Shown here: one piece after another, positions 1-7,540 of the stretch
How positions within the stretch are numbered: the first letter of the stretch is position 1
Layout: each line of letters begins with the position of its first letter
Assembly: GCA_016793195.1 (NCBI GenBank)
Contig: JAEUJA010000246.1
Location: 1 to 33,073 of the forward strand
Direction of reading: 5' to 3'
Source: Phycisphaerae bacterium
GTDB taxonomy: Bacteria > Planctomycetota > Phycisphaerae > Phycisphaerales > UBA1924
Length of the DNA: 33,073 bases
Translations under genes and position numbers: made by a program
The notes under the pieces: model-generated
What the model was told of the DNA's origin: nothing
What the model saw: the letters and a program-made list of their open reading frames with translations, nothing else
Database searches by the model: none

Positions 1-177
1 TCCGGTGCGGGCCGCCTGCCTCTGAATACGCGAAACGGTCGGGGAGCGGCGCAGGGTCCGAATCTCACCCCTCGTTCACCCCAGCGGCGCGTTAACCAGA
101 CCCGCCCGGGCGTTTGAGAGCGCGGAGAGACTTTCGGCCCCTAACCCCGGCGTGGCGACCGAAACGGCGATGCGATG

Positions 178-231
178 TCTCGGACTCGAGAGCGCCCGGC
201 AAATCGTGGACTATCAGGAAGTGCCACGATT
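178..231 (+). other. Paired hairpins upstream of a terminator, possible small RNA body
   Basis: Two inverted repeats lie just before the terminator at 275-304: TCTCG-GACT-CGAGA at 178-191 (5-bp stem), and AATCGTGG at 202-209 pairing with CCACGATT at 224-231 (perfect 8 bp, 14-nt loop). With a terminator and no open frame this resembles the body of a small RNA. No promoter was identified and the strand is inferred from the terminator, so this is tentative. Confidence 0.25.
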
Positions 232-274
232 CCCGAGAGATACGCGCGGTGGGCGAAAGGCCCAGACCGTTAAC

Positions 275-304
275 GAGAAAAGGCCTCTTTACGAGGCCTT
301 TCTC
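275..304 (+). terminator. Strong intrinsic terminator, possibly bidirectional
   Basis: GAGAAAAGGCCTC (275-287) pairs with GAGGCCTTTCTC (293-304) around the loop TTTAC, with only one extra A on the left arm. The arms are A-rich on one side and T-rich on the other, so the element could work in both directions. No protein gene ends nearby, so it must end a transcript from outside the window, an RNA gene, or an unrecognised gene. Confidence 0.7.
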
Positions 305-964
305 AGAACTCCCTGTACAAGACCGTTTCGGAGGGTTGGCGGACCACTCTCGGGGTGGCCCGATAGGTGTGCGATCGATACGGGGCGTTAACGGGGATCG
401 GCGGAAACCGCGTTTTCAGGGCCGCCAGCGGGGTACAAATACTCCAGCCCCGTCCATTGGCGTCGCGGGGTGACCCCCGCGCGGTCCGCCGGGACGATAT
501 GGGCGACGCCCGCGTTCTGCCGCCGCGCCGGCCGGTTGCGGGCAGGCAGAGGATTCTCACGCCGACGAGCGGCTGAGACCGGATCTCGACATCGGGGTGG
601 GTCTAATTGCCGGGTGTGCCGGGGCCGAGTCTCAAAGTCGCACGTTTTCCCTCCCCTGCCCCCGCCCCGGAGCCCCGACGATCGAGGGATGCCGAACCTC
701 GTGCGTCGCCTGTTTGATGTCCTTGCCAGATCTTCTCGGGCCGAGCGTCTGATCCGTCTGGCCAAACCCCTTGGCTCGGCATTCAAGTTACCGGTTTCGA
801 TCGTCAGTCCGCAGACATACCCTCGGTGGACCCGGGATGCCGGCAAACGCCGGCCCAGTTAGAAGACCGAGCGGCCACGAGTTCTCCAAGTTGGTCCGTT
901 GGCGCCGCGCAAGAGTTGCGAGAAGGGTCAGATCCGTCTCGGCGTACGATTCGCTGAAGCGGCG

Positions 965-2155
965 ATGAGAACCGAATCCCACCAATCTGACCTCCCTGAG
1001 CATGAGCTCGTGGCAGTTACCGAGCTTGGCGAACGAGTGAAGGAGCTGCAGTGCCTCTACAAGGTCGCGGCGGTCTTCGCCGAGAGGCGGGGGTCGTTGC
1101 ATGAGTGCCTGACTCGCGTCGTTTCGGTGCTCCCTGCGGCCTGTCGGTTCCCTGATCGGGCCTGGGCGAATATCCGGTTGGATGGAGTCGAAGTCACGAC
1201 GACCACCGAGCGGCCCAGGTTCAGTGCCGCGCGCATCCGCGCACCGCTTCGCGTCGCTGACAAGGAGCGCGGCGAGGTGTTGCTCGCCTACTTGAGCGCG
1301 CCGGGTATCCCGGGCGGTCCCGACGCCGGGGATGCGGGAAAGGCGGAGCTATTCCTCGCGGAAGAACGGTCGTTGCTCGACGCCGTTTCACGCCAGATCG
1401 GCGTGTTTGTGGCGAGCGTCGAGGCCGAGCAGCGCCGCGTCGACATGGAAGCGAGCCTGCGACACGCCGATCGGCTCGCGACGATCGGCCAGCTCGCCGC
1501 GGGGGTCGCGCACGAGCTCAACGAGCCGCTCGGGAACGTGCTGGGATTCGCGCAGCTGGCTCTCAAGGCCGCCGATGTGCCGGTGCAGGTCCGCACCGAT
1601 CTGGGGCGGATCGCGGAAGCGGCGCTCCGCGGGCGTGAGATCATCCGCAAGCTGCTGGTGTTCGCTCGCCAGGCGCCGGCCTCCAAGCAGCCGACGGCGA
1701 TCAACACGGTCGTTGAGGAGGCCATGTTCCTGCTCGAGGCCGGGTGCGAGAACCCGAGTGTCCGCTTCGTGCGCGAGTTGGGGGCGGGGTTGCCGAGTAT
1801 CGCGGCCGACCCAGTGCAGGTCCGCCAAGTGGTGACCAACCTGGTCATCAACGCGATGCAGGCGATCTCCGGGGCGGGCACGATTACGGTGCGCACCGCC
1901 GTCGTGGACGGTGCCGTTGTTCTCAGCGTCGCGGACACCGGCTCGGGCATGACGCCGGAGGTTCTTCGCCGCGTGTTCGACCCGTTCTTCACCACGAAGG
2001 ATGTGGGACTGGGGACGGGGCTGGGACTGGCGGTCGTGCAGGGCATCGTCGCCGGGCACGGCGGGAGCATCGAGGTGGAGTCGGAGCCCGCGCGCGGGAG
2101 CGTCTTCCGCGTGCGGCTGGCCGTCCACGCGGCGGAATCCGCTCGAATACGCTGA
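965..2155 (+). CDS. Soluble sensor histidine kinase, NtrB-like class
   Basis: A cytoplasmic sensor kinase of about 396 residues without membrane segments. Residues about 20-150 look like the GAF-like input domain found before many such kinases (ELQCLYKVA, then VLPAACRFPD, then EERSLLDAVSRQI). The H-box is at about 180-190 (VAHELNEPLGN, phospho-acceptor H183), followed by the N-box (QVVTNLVINAMQA), G1 (DTGSGM), the F-box and G2 (GTGLGLAVVQGI). It autophosphorylates on His and should pass phosphate to the regulator that starts right after its stop. A TTG at 899 would add 22 residues without ribosome-site support; I chose the ATG at 965, although its own Shine-Dalgarno is weak. The signal sensed is unknown; the lack of a transmembrane region points to an internal cue such as nitrogen or redox state. 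Confidence 0.85.
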   Translation: MRTESHQSDLPEHELVAVTELGERVKELQCLYKVAAVFAERRGSLHECLTRVVSVLPAACRFPDRAWANIRLDGVEVTTTTERPRFSAARIRAPLRVADKERGEVLLAYLSAPGIPGGPDAGDAGKAELFLAEERSLLDAVSRQIGVFVASVEAEQRRVDMEASLRHADRLATIGQLAAGVAHELNEPLGNVLGFAQLALKAADVPVQVRTDLGRIAEAALRGREIIRKLLVFARQAPASKQPTAINTVVEEAMFLLEAGCENPSVRFVRELGAGLPSIAADPVQVRQVVTNLVINAMQAISGAGTITVRTAVVDGAVVLSVADTGSGMTPEVLRRVFDPFFTTKDVGLGTGLGLAVVQGIVAGHGGSIEVESEPARGSVFRVRLAVHAAESARIR

Positions 2156-3577
2156 ATGGACGTGATGATCGACGCCGCCCGCATCCTCATCGTTGACGAT
2201 TCACCAGCGACCCGCGAGGTGCTGGAGCGCAACCTGTGCGCCGAGGGGCATGAGGTGGTTTCGGCCGCGAACGTCGCGGCAGCGATGGCGATCCTGAGCC
2301 AGGGGCCGGTCGACCTGGTCATCACCGACCTGCGGATGCCCGGCGCCGACGGCATGGAGCTTGTCCGCCACATCCGCGACCACCACCGAGGCACCGGCGT
2401 CATCATGGTCACCGGGTTCGCGACCGTCGGCGGCGCGGTCTGCGCGATGCGGGAGGGCGTGGACGACTACCTGCCCAAGCCCTTCTCCGATGAGGAACTG
2501 CGGCACGCTGTCGCCGCCGCGCTCGACAAGGTGCGCCAACGGCGGGAGATCGAGGCACCGGGACCGGTCGAGGCCCCCGACGGCCTCATCGGCGCTTCCG
2601 CCGCGATGCAGCGCGTGTATCGCCTCATCGCCCGGGCCGCGAGCGCGAGCGTCCCCGTGCTCATCACCGGCGAGAGCGGGACGGGCAAGGAACTGGTGGC
2701 GCGGGCGATCCACTACCGCGGCCCGCGCGCCTCCGCGCCTTTCCTCGCGGTCAACTGCGCCGCGATCCCCGAGACGCTCATCGAGAGCGAACTGTTCGGG
2801 CACGCGAAGGGTTCGTTCACGGGCGCCACCGCGGCGCGGCAGGGCTTCTTTGTCGCCGCCGACGGCGGGACGCTCTTTCTCGACGAGGTCGCCGAACTCT
2901 CGCCGATCGCGCAGGCCAAACTCCTGCGCGTGCTGCAAGAGCAAACGGTGCAGGCGGTTGGGTCGGACCAGCCCCGCACCGTCGATGTCCGCGTGATCGC
3001 CGCGACCAACAAGGATCTTGAGGGTCTTGCCCGCGAGGGAGGGGGGCGGGAAGGGGGGGGAAAGTTCCGCGAGGACCTGTTCTTCCGGCTGCACGTGCTG
3101 CCGATCGAGGTGCCGCCGTTGCGCGAGCGCGAGGGTGATGTGGTGCCGCTGCTCCGGCACTTCCTGGCGGCCGCGGCGGAGCAGAGTTCAACGCCCGTGC
3201 CCCACGTCACGGACGGCGCTGTGGAGGCGCTGCGGCGCTATTCCTGGCCCGGCAACGTGCGCGAACTGCAGAACCTCACCCAGCGGCTGGTGATCTTCGC
3301 GGATGCGGGGGTGATCGACACGGTGGACCTGCCGACGGTGATACGGTATGTCGCTCAGGCGCCGGACACACAGAGCGAACCGCCGGGCTGGGGGCACCGC
3401 ACGCTCCGCGAGGTCGAACTGGCCCACATCCGCGCGGTGCTCGAGAGCGTGGGCGGGAACAAGACCAGGGCAGCGGCGATCCTCGGCATTGACCGCAAGT
3501 CGCTGCGGGAGAAACTCAACGCGGCGGAATCGGCTCGGGCGCATCGGGGCGATGGGCAGTCCGGCGCGGACGTTTGA
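2156..3577 (+). CDS. Sigma54-dependent response regulator, NtrC type
   Basis: A 473-residue NtrC-type activator. The receiver domain (8-120) has the acidic pair D14/D15, phospho-acceptor D58, T86 and K108. The AAA+ domain (about 143-380) has Walker A GESGTGKE (172-179), Walker B FLDE (241-244) and the sigma54-contact loop as GSFTGA (219-224; usual GAFTGA). The Fis-type helix-turn-helix is at about 418-454. The gene starts at the base after the kinase stop, so the two form a cognate pair. Residues 294-302 hold a Gly-rich insert (EGGGREGGG) just before the FREDLFFRL segment; relatives usually have a short REGKF here. It is encoded by poly-G runs including G8 at 3053-3060. A perfect sigma54 promoter lies 1.15 kb downstream, before gdhA, making that operon the obvious target (inference). 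Confidence 0.93.
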   Translation: MDVMIDAARILIVDDSPATREVLERNLCAEGHEVVSAANVAAAMAILSQGPVDLVITDLRMPGADGMELVRHIRDHHRGTGVIMVTGFATVGGAVCAMREGVDDYLPKPFSDEELRHAVAAALDKVRQRREIEAPGPVEAPDGLIGASAAMQRVYRLIARAASASVPVLITGESGTGKELVARAIHYRGPRASAPFLAVNCAAIPETLIESELFGHAKGSFTGATAARQGFFVAADGGTLFLDEVAELSPIAQAKLLRVLQEQTVQAVGSDQPRTVDVRVIAATNKDLEGLAREGGGREGGGKFREDLFFRLHVLPIEVPPLREREGDVVPLLRHFLAAAAEQSSTPVPHVTDGAVEALRRYSWPGNVRELQNLTQRLVIFADAGVIDTVDLPTVIRYVAQAPDTQSEPPGWGHRTLREVELAHIRAVLESVGGNKTRAAAILGIDRKSLREKLNAAESARAHRGDGQSGADV

Positions 3578-3599
3578 CCGGCGCCCGCCGCGCCCCCCC

Positions 3600-3614
3600 C
3601 CGCGCTCCGCGCGG
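3600..3614. terminator. Short hairpin between convergent genes
   Basis: CCGCGC-TCC-GCGCGG forms a perfect 6-bp stem in the 47-nt gap between the stops of the NtrC-type regulator and the UbiA-like gene. It is preceded by a C8 run, giving a G-rich tract on the other strand. There is no T-tract, so termination is a guess from position and symmetry. Confidence 0.35.
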
Positions 3615-3624
3615 CAGGCCGGGC

Positions 3625-4551
3625 TCATGCCGGCAGCGTCAGTACCGCCCACACGCACGCGGCCTCCACGCCGAAGCGGGCATCCACGAGGTCGCGGATC
3701 TTCGCGGGCCGCCACCAGCGCAGGGCGATCGTCCCCGCGGCCGAGGCAATCGCCCAGGCCGCGCGGCCCGCGAAGGGTCCGACGGGCCAGAGCAGGAGCG
3801 AGGCCGCGAGCGCGAGGCGCAGCCACATAGCGATGTCCCATGCCCGCGCACCGCCGAAGCGCGCCGGCAGCGTCCGCGTGCCGTGGGCGCGGTCGGAATC
3901 CTCATCGTCGATGTCGCAGAGCACCGCATCGGCGTAGATGCGGAGCGTGAGGTACGCGAAGGCCAGCGCGAGCAGGAGCGGCGGGCGCGGGAGGCGCGAG
4001 AAGACATCCGAGATTGACGCCGCGTCGTACCCGCCGGTGCCGACGCCATCCCGCCGCGCCGCCGCTATGCAGACGATCAGCACCGCGAAGCCCGCGATCC
4101 CCGCGCCGACAAACAGGTTCTTGACGACGAAGCGGTCCTTCACGCGCGCCCCCCCACCCGCCGTGCGGGGCCGCCCCGCGTAGAGCAGCACGCCCGCGAT
4201 AGTGGCAAACGTCCCCGCCGCGGCGATGGGGTGGGTGGGATGGATCATCCACCCGCTCACGAGCGACACGACGCCCGCGCCCGCCATGAGCAGCCGGGCG
4301 GCGCGGCGGTGGGTGAACAGGAACGCGAAGCGGTCGGGGTGGGCCTGGCGGTCGGCGGGGTCCAGCCACGCATCGCGGAGTTTCACGCGGTCGAGCAGGT
4401 ACGCGAGCAGGGCCGTGCTCCAGGCATAGAGCAGGACAACCGGCGTGAGCGCGCCCTGCGTGCCCGTGAGTTGCGCTGCGCACACTACCGCGGCCGCGAC
4501 GTACACGGCGGCGAACAAGGCGAGGTGTGCGAGCGGTTGGATCATGCGCAT
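3625..4551 (-). CDS. UbiA-superfamily prenyltransferase-like membrane protein
   Basis: About 308 residues with several hydrophobic segments. UbiA enzymes attach prenyl groups to aromatic acceptors and bind Mg-diphosphate through two Asp-rich motifs. The second motif is clear here (DIDDEDSDRAHGTRTLPARF). The first is recognisable but altered (AYLLDRVKLRD rather than the classical NxxxDxxxD), so the substrate is open; the protein may belong to a divergent UbiA-like family. I chose the first Met of MRMIQPLAHLALF at 4551, directly before the first membrane helix; the frame stays open far upstream but that extension has no protein character and would run through the gdhA control region. It is convergent with the regulator gene and divergent from gdhA, 232 bp away. 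No operon partner. Confidence 0.75.
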   Translation of the reverse strand: MRMIQPLAHLALFAAVYVAAAVVCAAQLTGTQGALTPVVLLYAWSTALLAYLLDRVKLRDAWLDPADRQAHPDRFAFLFTHRRAARLLMAGAGVVSLVSGWMIHPTHPIAAAGTFATIAGVLLYAGRPRTAGGGARVKDRFVVKNLFVGAGIAGFAVLIVCIAAARRDGVGTGGYDAASISDVFSRLPRPPLLLALAFAYLTLRIYADAVLCDIDDEDSDRAHGTRTLPARFGGARAWDIAMWLRLALAASLLLWPVGPFAGRAAWAIASAAGTIALRWWRPAKIRDLVDARFGVEAACVWAVLTLPA

Positions 4552-4641
4552 GTCCACCAGGCGGCGCCCGACCCGCCGCTGGAGAGCCACGCAAGCGGCG
4601 CTCGCGCGGGCGGCCCTCCGCCGACCAAGCGTACGTCCCGC

Positions 4642-4660
4642 GCGGGGTGAAACACCCCGC
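4642..4660. promoter_or_regulatory. Perfect palindrome, candidate enhancer-binding site upstream of gdhA
   Basis: GCGGGGTG-AAA-CACCCCGC is an exact 8-bp inverted repeat with a 3-nt centre. Its centre is about 105 bp upstream of the start predicted from the sigma54 element at 4730-4744, the usual distance for activators of the NtrC class. A related but imperfect copy, GCGGGG-TGAC-CCCCGC, lies at 465-480 upstream of the kinase gene and shares the ten bases CGCGGGGTGA. Binding by the neighbouring regulator is inference. It could instead be a hairpin in the leader of the divergent gene, although it lies upstream of that gene's start. Confidence 0.5.
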
Positions 4661-4729
4661 CGGTTCGTTCCTCTCCGCGCCGCTAGGGCCATCAACCGCG
4701 TTCCCGGCGCGCCGCACGCGGAACGGAGT

Positions 4730-4744
4730 TGGCACGCGGGTTGC
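4730..4744 (+). promoter_or_regulatory. Sigma54 (-24/-12) promoter of gdhA
   Basis: TGGCAC-GCGGG-TTGC matches the sigma54 consensus TGGCAC-N5-TTGC at every defined base, preceded by T and followed by CA. The predicted start is near 4756, leaving a leader of roughly 28 nt to the gdhA ATG at 4784. It lies in the divergent intergenic region, on the correct strand, 1.15 kb from a gene for a sigma54 activator. Confidence 0.85.
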
Positions 4745-4783
4745 CATACCCCCGGTGTCCTCTCAACCCGGAGAAGCATCACC

Positions 4784-6130
4784 ATGTCCAGCGCCACCAT
4801 CGCCGCCCCGTCCAAGCCCCAGCAGTCCGTGCCCGCCACGAACGGCTCCACGCCGGCGCACAACGCCGAACACCCCAAACTCTTCCAGCGCGTGCGCGAG
4901 CAGATGGACCGCGCCGCCGAGGCCGCGGGCCTGGCCCCGGAGGTCCGGAAGATCCTGTCGTCGCCCGCGTGCGAGGTGGCCGTGAACTTCCCGGTGAAGA
5001 TGGACGACGGGCGGGTCGAGATGTTCTCCGGGTATCGCGTGCAGCACAACAACGTGCTGGGGCCGTTCAAGGGCGGCATCCGGTATCACCCGGACGTGAG
5101 CCTTGACGAGGTGCGCGCGCTCGCGGCCTGGATGACGATCAAGTGCGCCCTGGTGGACATCCCCTTCGGCGGGGGCAAGGGCGGCGTCCAGGTCGATCCC
5201 GCGACGCTCAGCCGGCGCGAGGTCGAGCGGATGACGCGGCGGTTCGTCTACGCGCTGGGCGCGAACATCGGCCCGGGGTACGATGTGCCCGCGCCGGATG
5301 TCAACACCGACGCCCGAACGATGGCGTGGATCGTCGATACATACGCCGCCACGCTGCCGCCGCAGGAGCGTTACCGCGCTCTGGCGGTGGTCACCGGCAA
5401 GCCGGTCAGCGCGGGCGGGTCTGTGGGGCGCGAGAAGGCGACCGGGCAGGGCGTGGTCGATCTCATCGGGATGTGGGCGGTGGACCGCCACTGCAAACTC
5501 TCCGACCTCTCGTACACGGTGCAGGGCTTCGGCAAGGTTGGCTCGTGGGCGGCCCGCATCCTGAAGGACAAGGGCGGGAAGTTGATGGCCGCGCAGGATG
5601 TGACCGGGGCGATCAGGGCTCCCACCGCCGCCGGGCTGGACGCCGATGCGCTCGCCGAGCATGTCAAGAAGAAGGGCGGCGTCGCGGGCTTCCCCGGCGC
5701 GGAGACGATCTCGCTCGAAGCGTTCTTCGGCGTCAAGGCGGATGTGTTCATCCCCGCCGCGCTGGAGAACCAGGTGACGGGCCAGTCGGCGCGGCAACTG
5801 AACGTGCGGCTGGTCGCCGAGGGGGCGAACGGCCCGACGACGCCCGAGGGCGACGCCGTCCTTCGCGAGCGCGGCATCGACGTGCTGCCGGATGTGCTGT
5901 GCAACGCGGGCGGCGTGATCGTGTCGTACTTCGAGTGGCTCCAGAACCGCGGCGGCGCGGCGTGGAACGCGGCGGAGGTGGACCAGCGGTTGCGGGAGAT
6001 CCTGGAGCACGCGTACGCCCGCGTGAAGGGAATGGTCGCTGAGAAGTCGCTGGACTGGCGCACCGCCGCGTACGCCGTGGCGCTGCGGCGGATCGAGCAG
6101 GTGTACGCCGAGCGCGGCATTTTCCCGTAA
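4784..6130 (+). CDS. gdhA: Glutamate dehydrogenase (Glu/Leu/Phe/Val dehydrogenase family)
   Basis: About 448 residues. It catalyses reversible reductive amination of 2-oxoglutarate to glutamate. The substrate domain contains GPFKGGIRYHP (K96), MTIK (K120) and the catalytic-Lys motif PFGGGKGG (K132), then PAPDVNT. The NAD(P)-binding Rossmann motif reads GFGKVG near residue 250. The C-terminal signature DVLCNAGGVIVSYFEW is intact. The first ~25 residues (Ala, Pro, Ser, Asn) are an unconserved tail. The start at 4784 is supported by GGAG about 10 nt upstream and by the start of similarity just after it. The gene is first in a same-strand run with rnk-like, hpf, usp and adh genes and follows a perfect sigma54 promoter, so nitrogen control is likely. 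Cofactor preference (NAD or NADP) was not resolved. Confidence 0.95.
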   Translation: MSSATIAAPSKPQQSVPATNGSTPAHNAEHPKLFQRVREQMDRAAEAAGLAPEVRKILSSPACEVAVNFPVKMDDGRVEMFSGYRVQHNNVLGPFKGGIRYHPDVSLDEVRALAAWMTIKCALVDIPFGGGKGGVQVDPATLSRREVERMTRRFVYALGANIGPGYDVPAPDVNTDARTMAWIVDTYAATLPPQERYRALAVVTGKPVSAGGSVGREKATGQGVVDLIGMWAVDRHCKLSDLSYTVQGFGKVGSWAARILKDKGGKLMAAQDVTGAIRAPTAAGLDADALAEHVKKKGGVAGFPGAETISLEAFFGVKADVFIPAALENQVTGQSARQLNVRLVAEGANGPTTPEGDAVLRERGIDVLPDVLCNAGGVIVSYFEWLQNRGGAAWNAAEVDQRLREILEHAYARVKGMVAEKSLDWRTAAYAVALRRIEQVYAERGIFP

Positions 6131-6181
6131 GCGTTGATGAACCCGACCTTGAACACTCCCTCCGAGCACCAAGAGCACCCC

Positions 6182-6604
6182 ATGAACAACCGCACCATCC
6201 ACGTTACGCACCAGGACATGGAGCGCCTGCGAGCCCTGATCGTGTCCTCCGGCGACCCCACCATCGGCGATGACCGCGACCGACCGTACCTAACCACGCT
6301 CGCGGCCGAACTCGACCGCGCGGTCGTCGTCGGCCCCGACGAGGTGCCGCCCGACGTGGTCACGATGAACTCGCGCATCCGCCTGCGGGACGGGCGGCGG
6401 ACGTGGACCATGACGCTGGTCTTCCCCGAGAAGGCCGACCCGGAAGAGGACCGCATCTCCGTGCTCGCACCCCTGGGCGCGGCGATCCTGGGGTGCCGCG
6501 TGGGACAGCCCGTGACCTTCCGCGTCCCCGGCGGCGCGGAGCGCTCGTGCGACATCCTGAGCGTGCTCTACCAGCCGGAGGCGGCGGGCGACCTGCACCT
6601 GTAG
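6182..6604 (+). CDS. Rnk-like / GreA C-terminal domain protein, first copy
   Basis: About 140 residues. Matches the Rnk (regulator of nucleoside diphosphate kinase) pattern: a short helical N-terminal part (DMERLRALI), then the FKBP-like GreA/B C-terminal fold with PPDVVTMNSRIRL, ADPEEDRISVLAPLGAAILG and the ending LYQPEAAGDLHL. Family members bind RNA polymerase near the secondary channel but lack the full GreA coiled coil. I start at the ATG at 6182 (MNNRTIHVTHQDM); an ATG at 6137 would add an unconserved 15-residue stretch. It lies 51 nt after gdhA and 63 nt before a second Rnk-like gene, all one strand, suggesting co-transcription. A role in adjusting transcription during slow growth is inference. 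Confidence 0.85.
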   Translation: MNNRTIHVTHQDMERLRALIVSSGDPTIGDDRDRPYLTTLAAELDRAVVVGPDEVPPDVVTMNSRIRLRDGRRTWTMTLVFPEKADPEEDRISVLAPLGAAILGCRVGQPVTFRVPGGAERSCDILSVLYQPEAAGDLHL

Positions 6605-6667
6605 CGGCTCGCGGCGGTGTTTGAACCCGTTTCATCTTTCGCGTGCCGCGCACGCAAGGAGTGCCCC

Positions 6668-7057
6668 ATGACCACCCAACCGATCGTCAACTCCCTGGAC
6701 TTCGCCCGGCTTCAGCCGCTGCTCACGGGCGCATTTATGGACGCTGCGGTGCTGCGTCTCCGCGCGTTCCTCGACCAAGCCCGGAAGGTCGCGCCGCGCC
6801 GGGTGCCGCCCGATGTGGTCACGATGAACACGCGGGTGCTGGTGCGCCACCCCGGCGATGAAGAACCCGAAACGTACGAACTAACCTACCCGGATTCTGA
6901 GTCTGGCGGGCTGTCCGTTCTCTCGCCGCTCGGGGCGGCGCTGCTGGGCGCTCGCGAAGGCGCCAGCGTCGAGTGCGCGGGCGGGCGTGTGTCGCGGCGC
7001 GTGACCGTCGAGCGGATCGAGTACCAGCCCGAACGTGAGCATCACTTCGATCGGTGA
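6668..7057 (+). CDS. Rnk-like / GreA C-terminal domain protein, second copy
   Basis: About 129 residues and a diverged paralogue of the preceding gene. Shared landmarks are PPDVVTMNTRVLV, then SGGLSVLSPLGAALLG and the terminal EYQPEREHHFD. It differs in the N-terminal helix and in the loop before the LSVLSPLG segment. AAGGAG at 6656-6661, six nt from the ATG at 6668, fixes the start and excludes an upstream TTG-type start. A tandem pair suggests either dosage or division of labour at RNA polymerase. Next is hpf, 30 nt downstream. Confidence 0.85.
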   Translation: MTTQPIVNSLDFARLQPLLTGAFMDAAVLRLRAFLDQARKVAPRRVPPDVVTMNTRVLVRHPGDEEPETYELTYPDSESGGLSVLSPLGAALLGAREGASVECAGGRVSRRVTVERIEYQPEREHHFDR

Positions 7058-7087
7058 ACCCAGATCATCCCCATGAGGAGGCATCAC

Positions 7088-7489
7088 ATGCCCCCGAGAG
7101 CCGTCGACCTGCCCATCCACATCAAGCCCGGCAACCTCCAGACTAGCGCCGCGATCGAGGCGTGGGTTCGCCGCAAGCTCGTCGGCGTGTTCCGGCGTTA
7201 CGGAGCCAAGATGACAGCCATCGAGGTCCACTTCGAGGATGTCAACGGGACCAAGCACGGCGACAACGATGCCCGCTGCGTGATGGAAGCCCGCGTCAAC
7301 GGCCGCGAACCCGTCGCGGTCAGAGCCCGCGCCGATGATCTTTATGCCGCCATCGACGCCGCGGCCCGGAAGCTCGATGCGGCCATCCGCAGAGTCGTCG
7401 AGCGCATCGATACACAGGCGCGTCGGCGATTTCGGCAGCACCGGGCGGGGGATGTTGGTCGCCGGCGATCCCCGGCGAAAGACGCGTAA
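7088..7489 (+). CDS. hpf: Ribosome hibernation promoting factor (HPF/RaiA, short form)
   Basis: About 133 residues of the HPF/YfiA beta-alpha-beta fold: PIHIKPGNLQTSAAIEAWV, then IEVHFEDVNG, then the helix DDLYAAIDAAARKLDAAIRR. These proteins bind the 30S decoding region and silence ribosomes in stationary phase. It lacks the long C-terminal dimerisation domain, so it is the short form; the last 25 residues are Arg-rich and may contact rRNA. AGGAGG at 7076-7081 lies six nt from the ATG at 7088, which I prefer to the ATG at 7073 overlapping it. It sits fourth in the gdhA-led run. The older family name, sigma54 modulation protein, comes from frequent linkage to rpoN; here it lies behind a sigma54 promoter. 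Confidence 0.9.
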   Translation: MPPRAVDLPIHIKPGNLQTSAAIEAWVRRKLVGVFRRYGAKMTAIEVHFEDVNGTKHGDNDARCVMEARVNGREPVAVRARADDLYAAIDAAARKLDAAIRRVVERIDTQARRRFRQHRAGDVGRRRSPAKDA

Positions 7490-7540
7490 GCCGCGGAGTC
7501 CGTGCGTCCGCTGTATACGCCTGACCTTGGAGCGAATCAG

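Larger units (their letters stand above)
1..898. other. No convincing gene; structured intergenic region
   Basis: I see no reading frame here with protein-like composition; the short open frames are rich in Arg, Pro and Gly, as expected of random high-GC sequence, and carry no motif. The stretch does hold small inverted repeats and an intrinsic terminator (275-304), listed separately. It may be the leader or control region of the kinase gene that follows, or a decayed locus. Confidence 0.55.

Noticed and set aside
40-90. tRNA-like T-loop (CCGAATC) near the start of the window
   Set aside because: No matching acceptor, anticodon or T-arm stems could be paired.
3625-5079. Long version of the UbiA-like protein (484 residues)
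   Set aside because: The extra N-terminal part crosses the gdhA promoter and antisense gdhA, and has no protein character.
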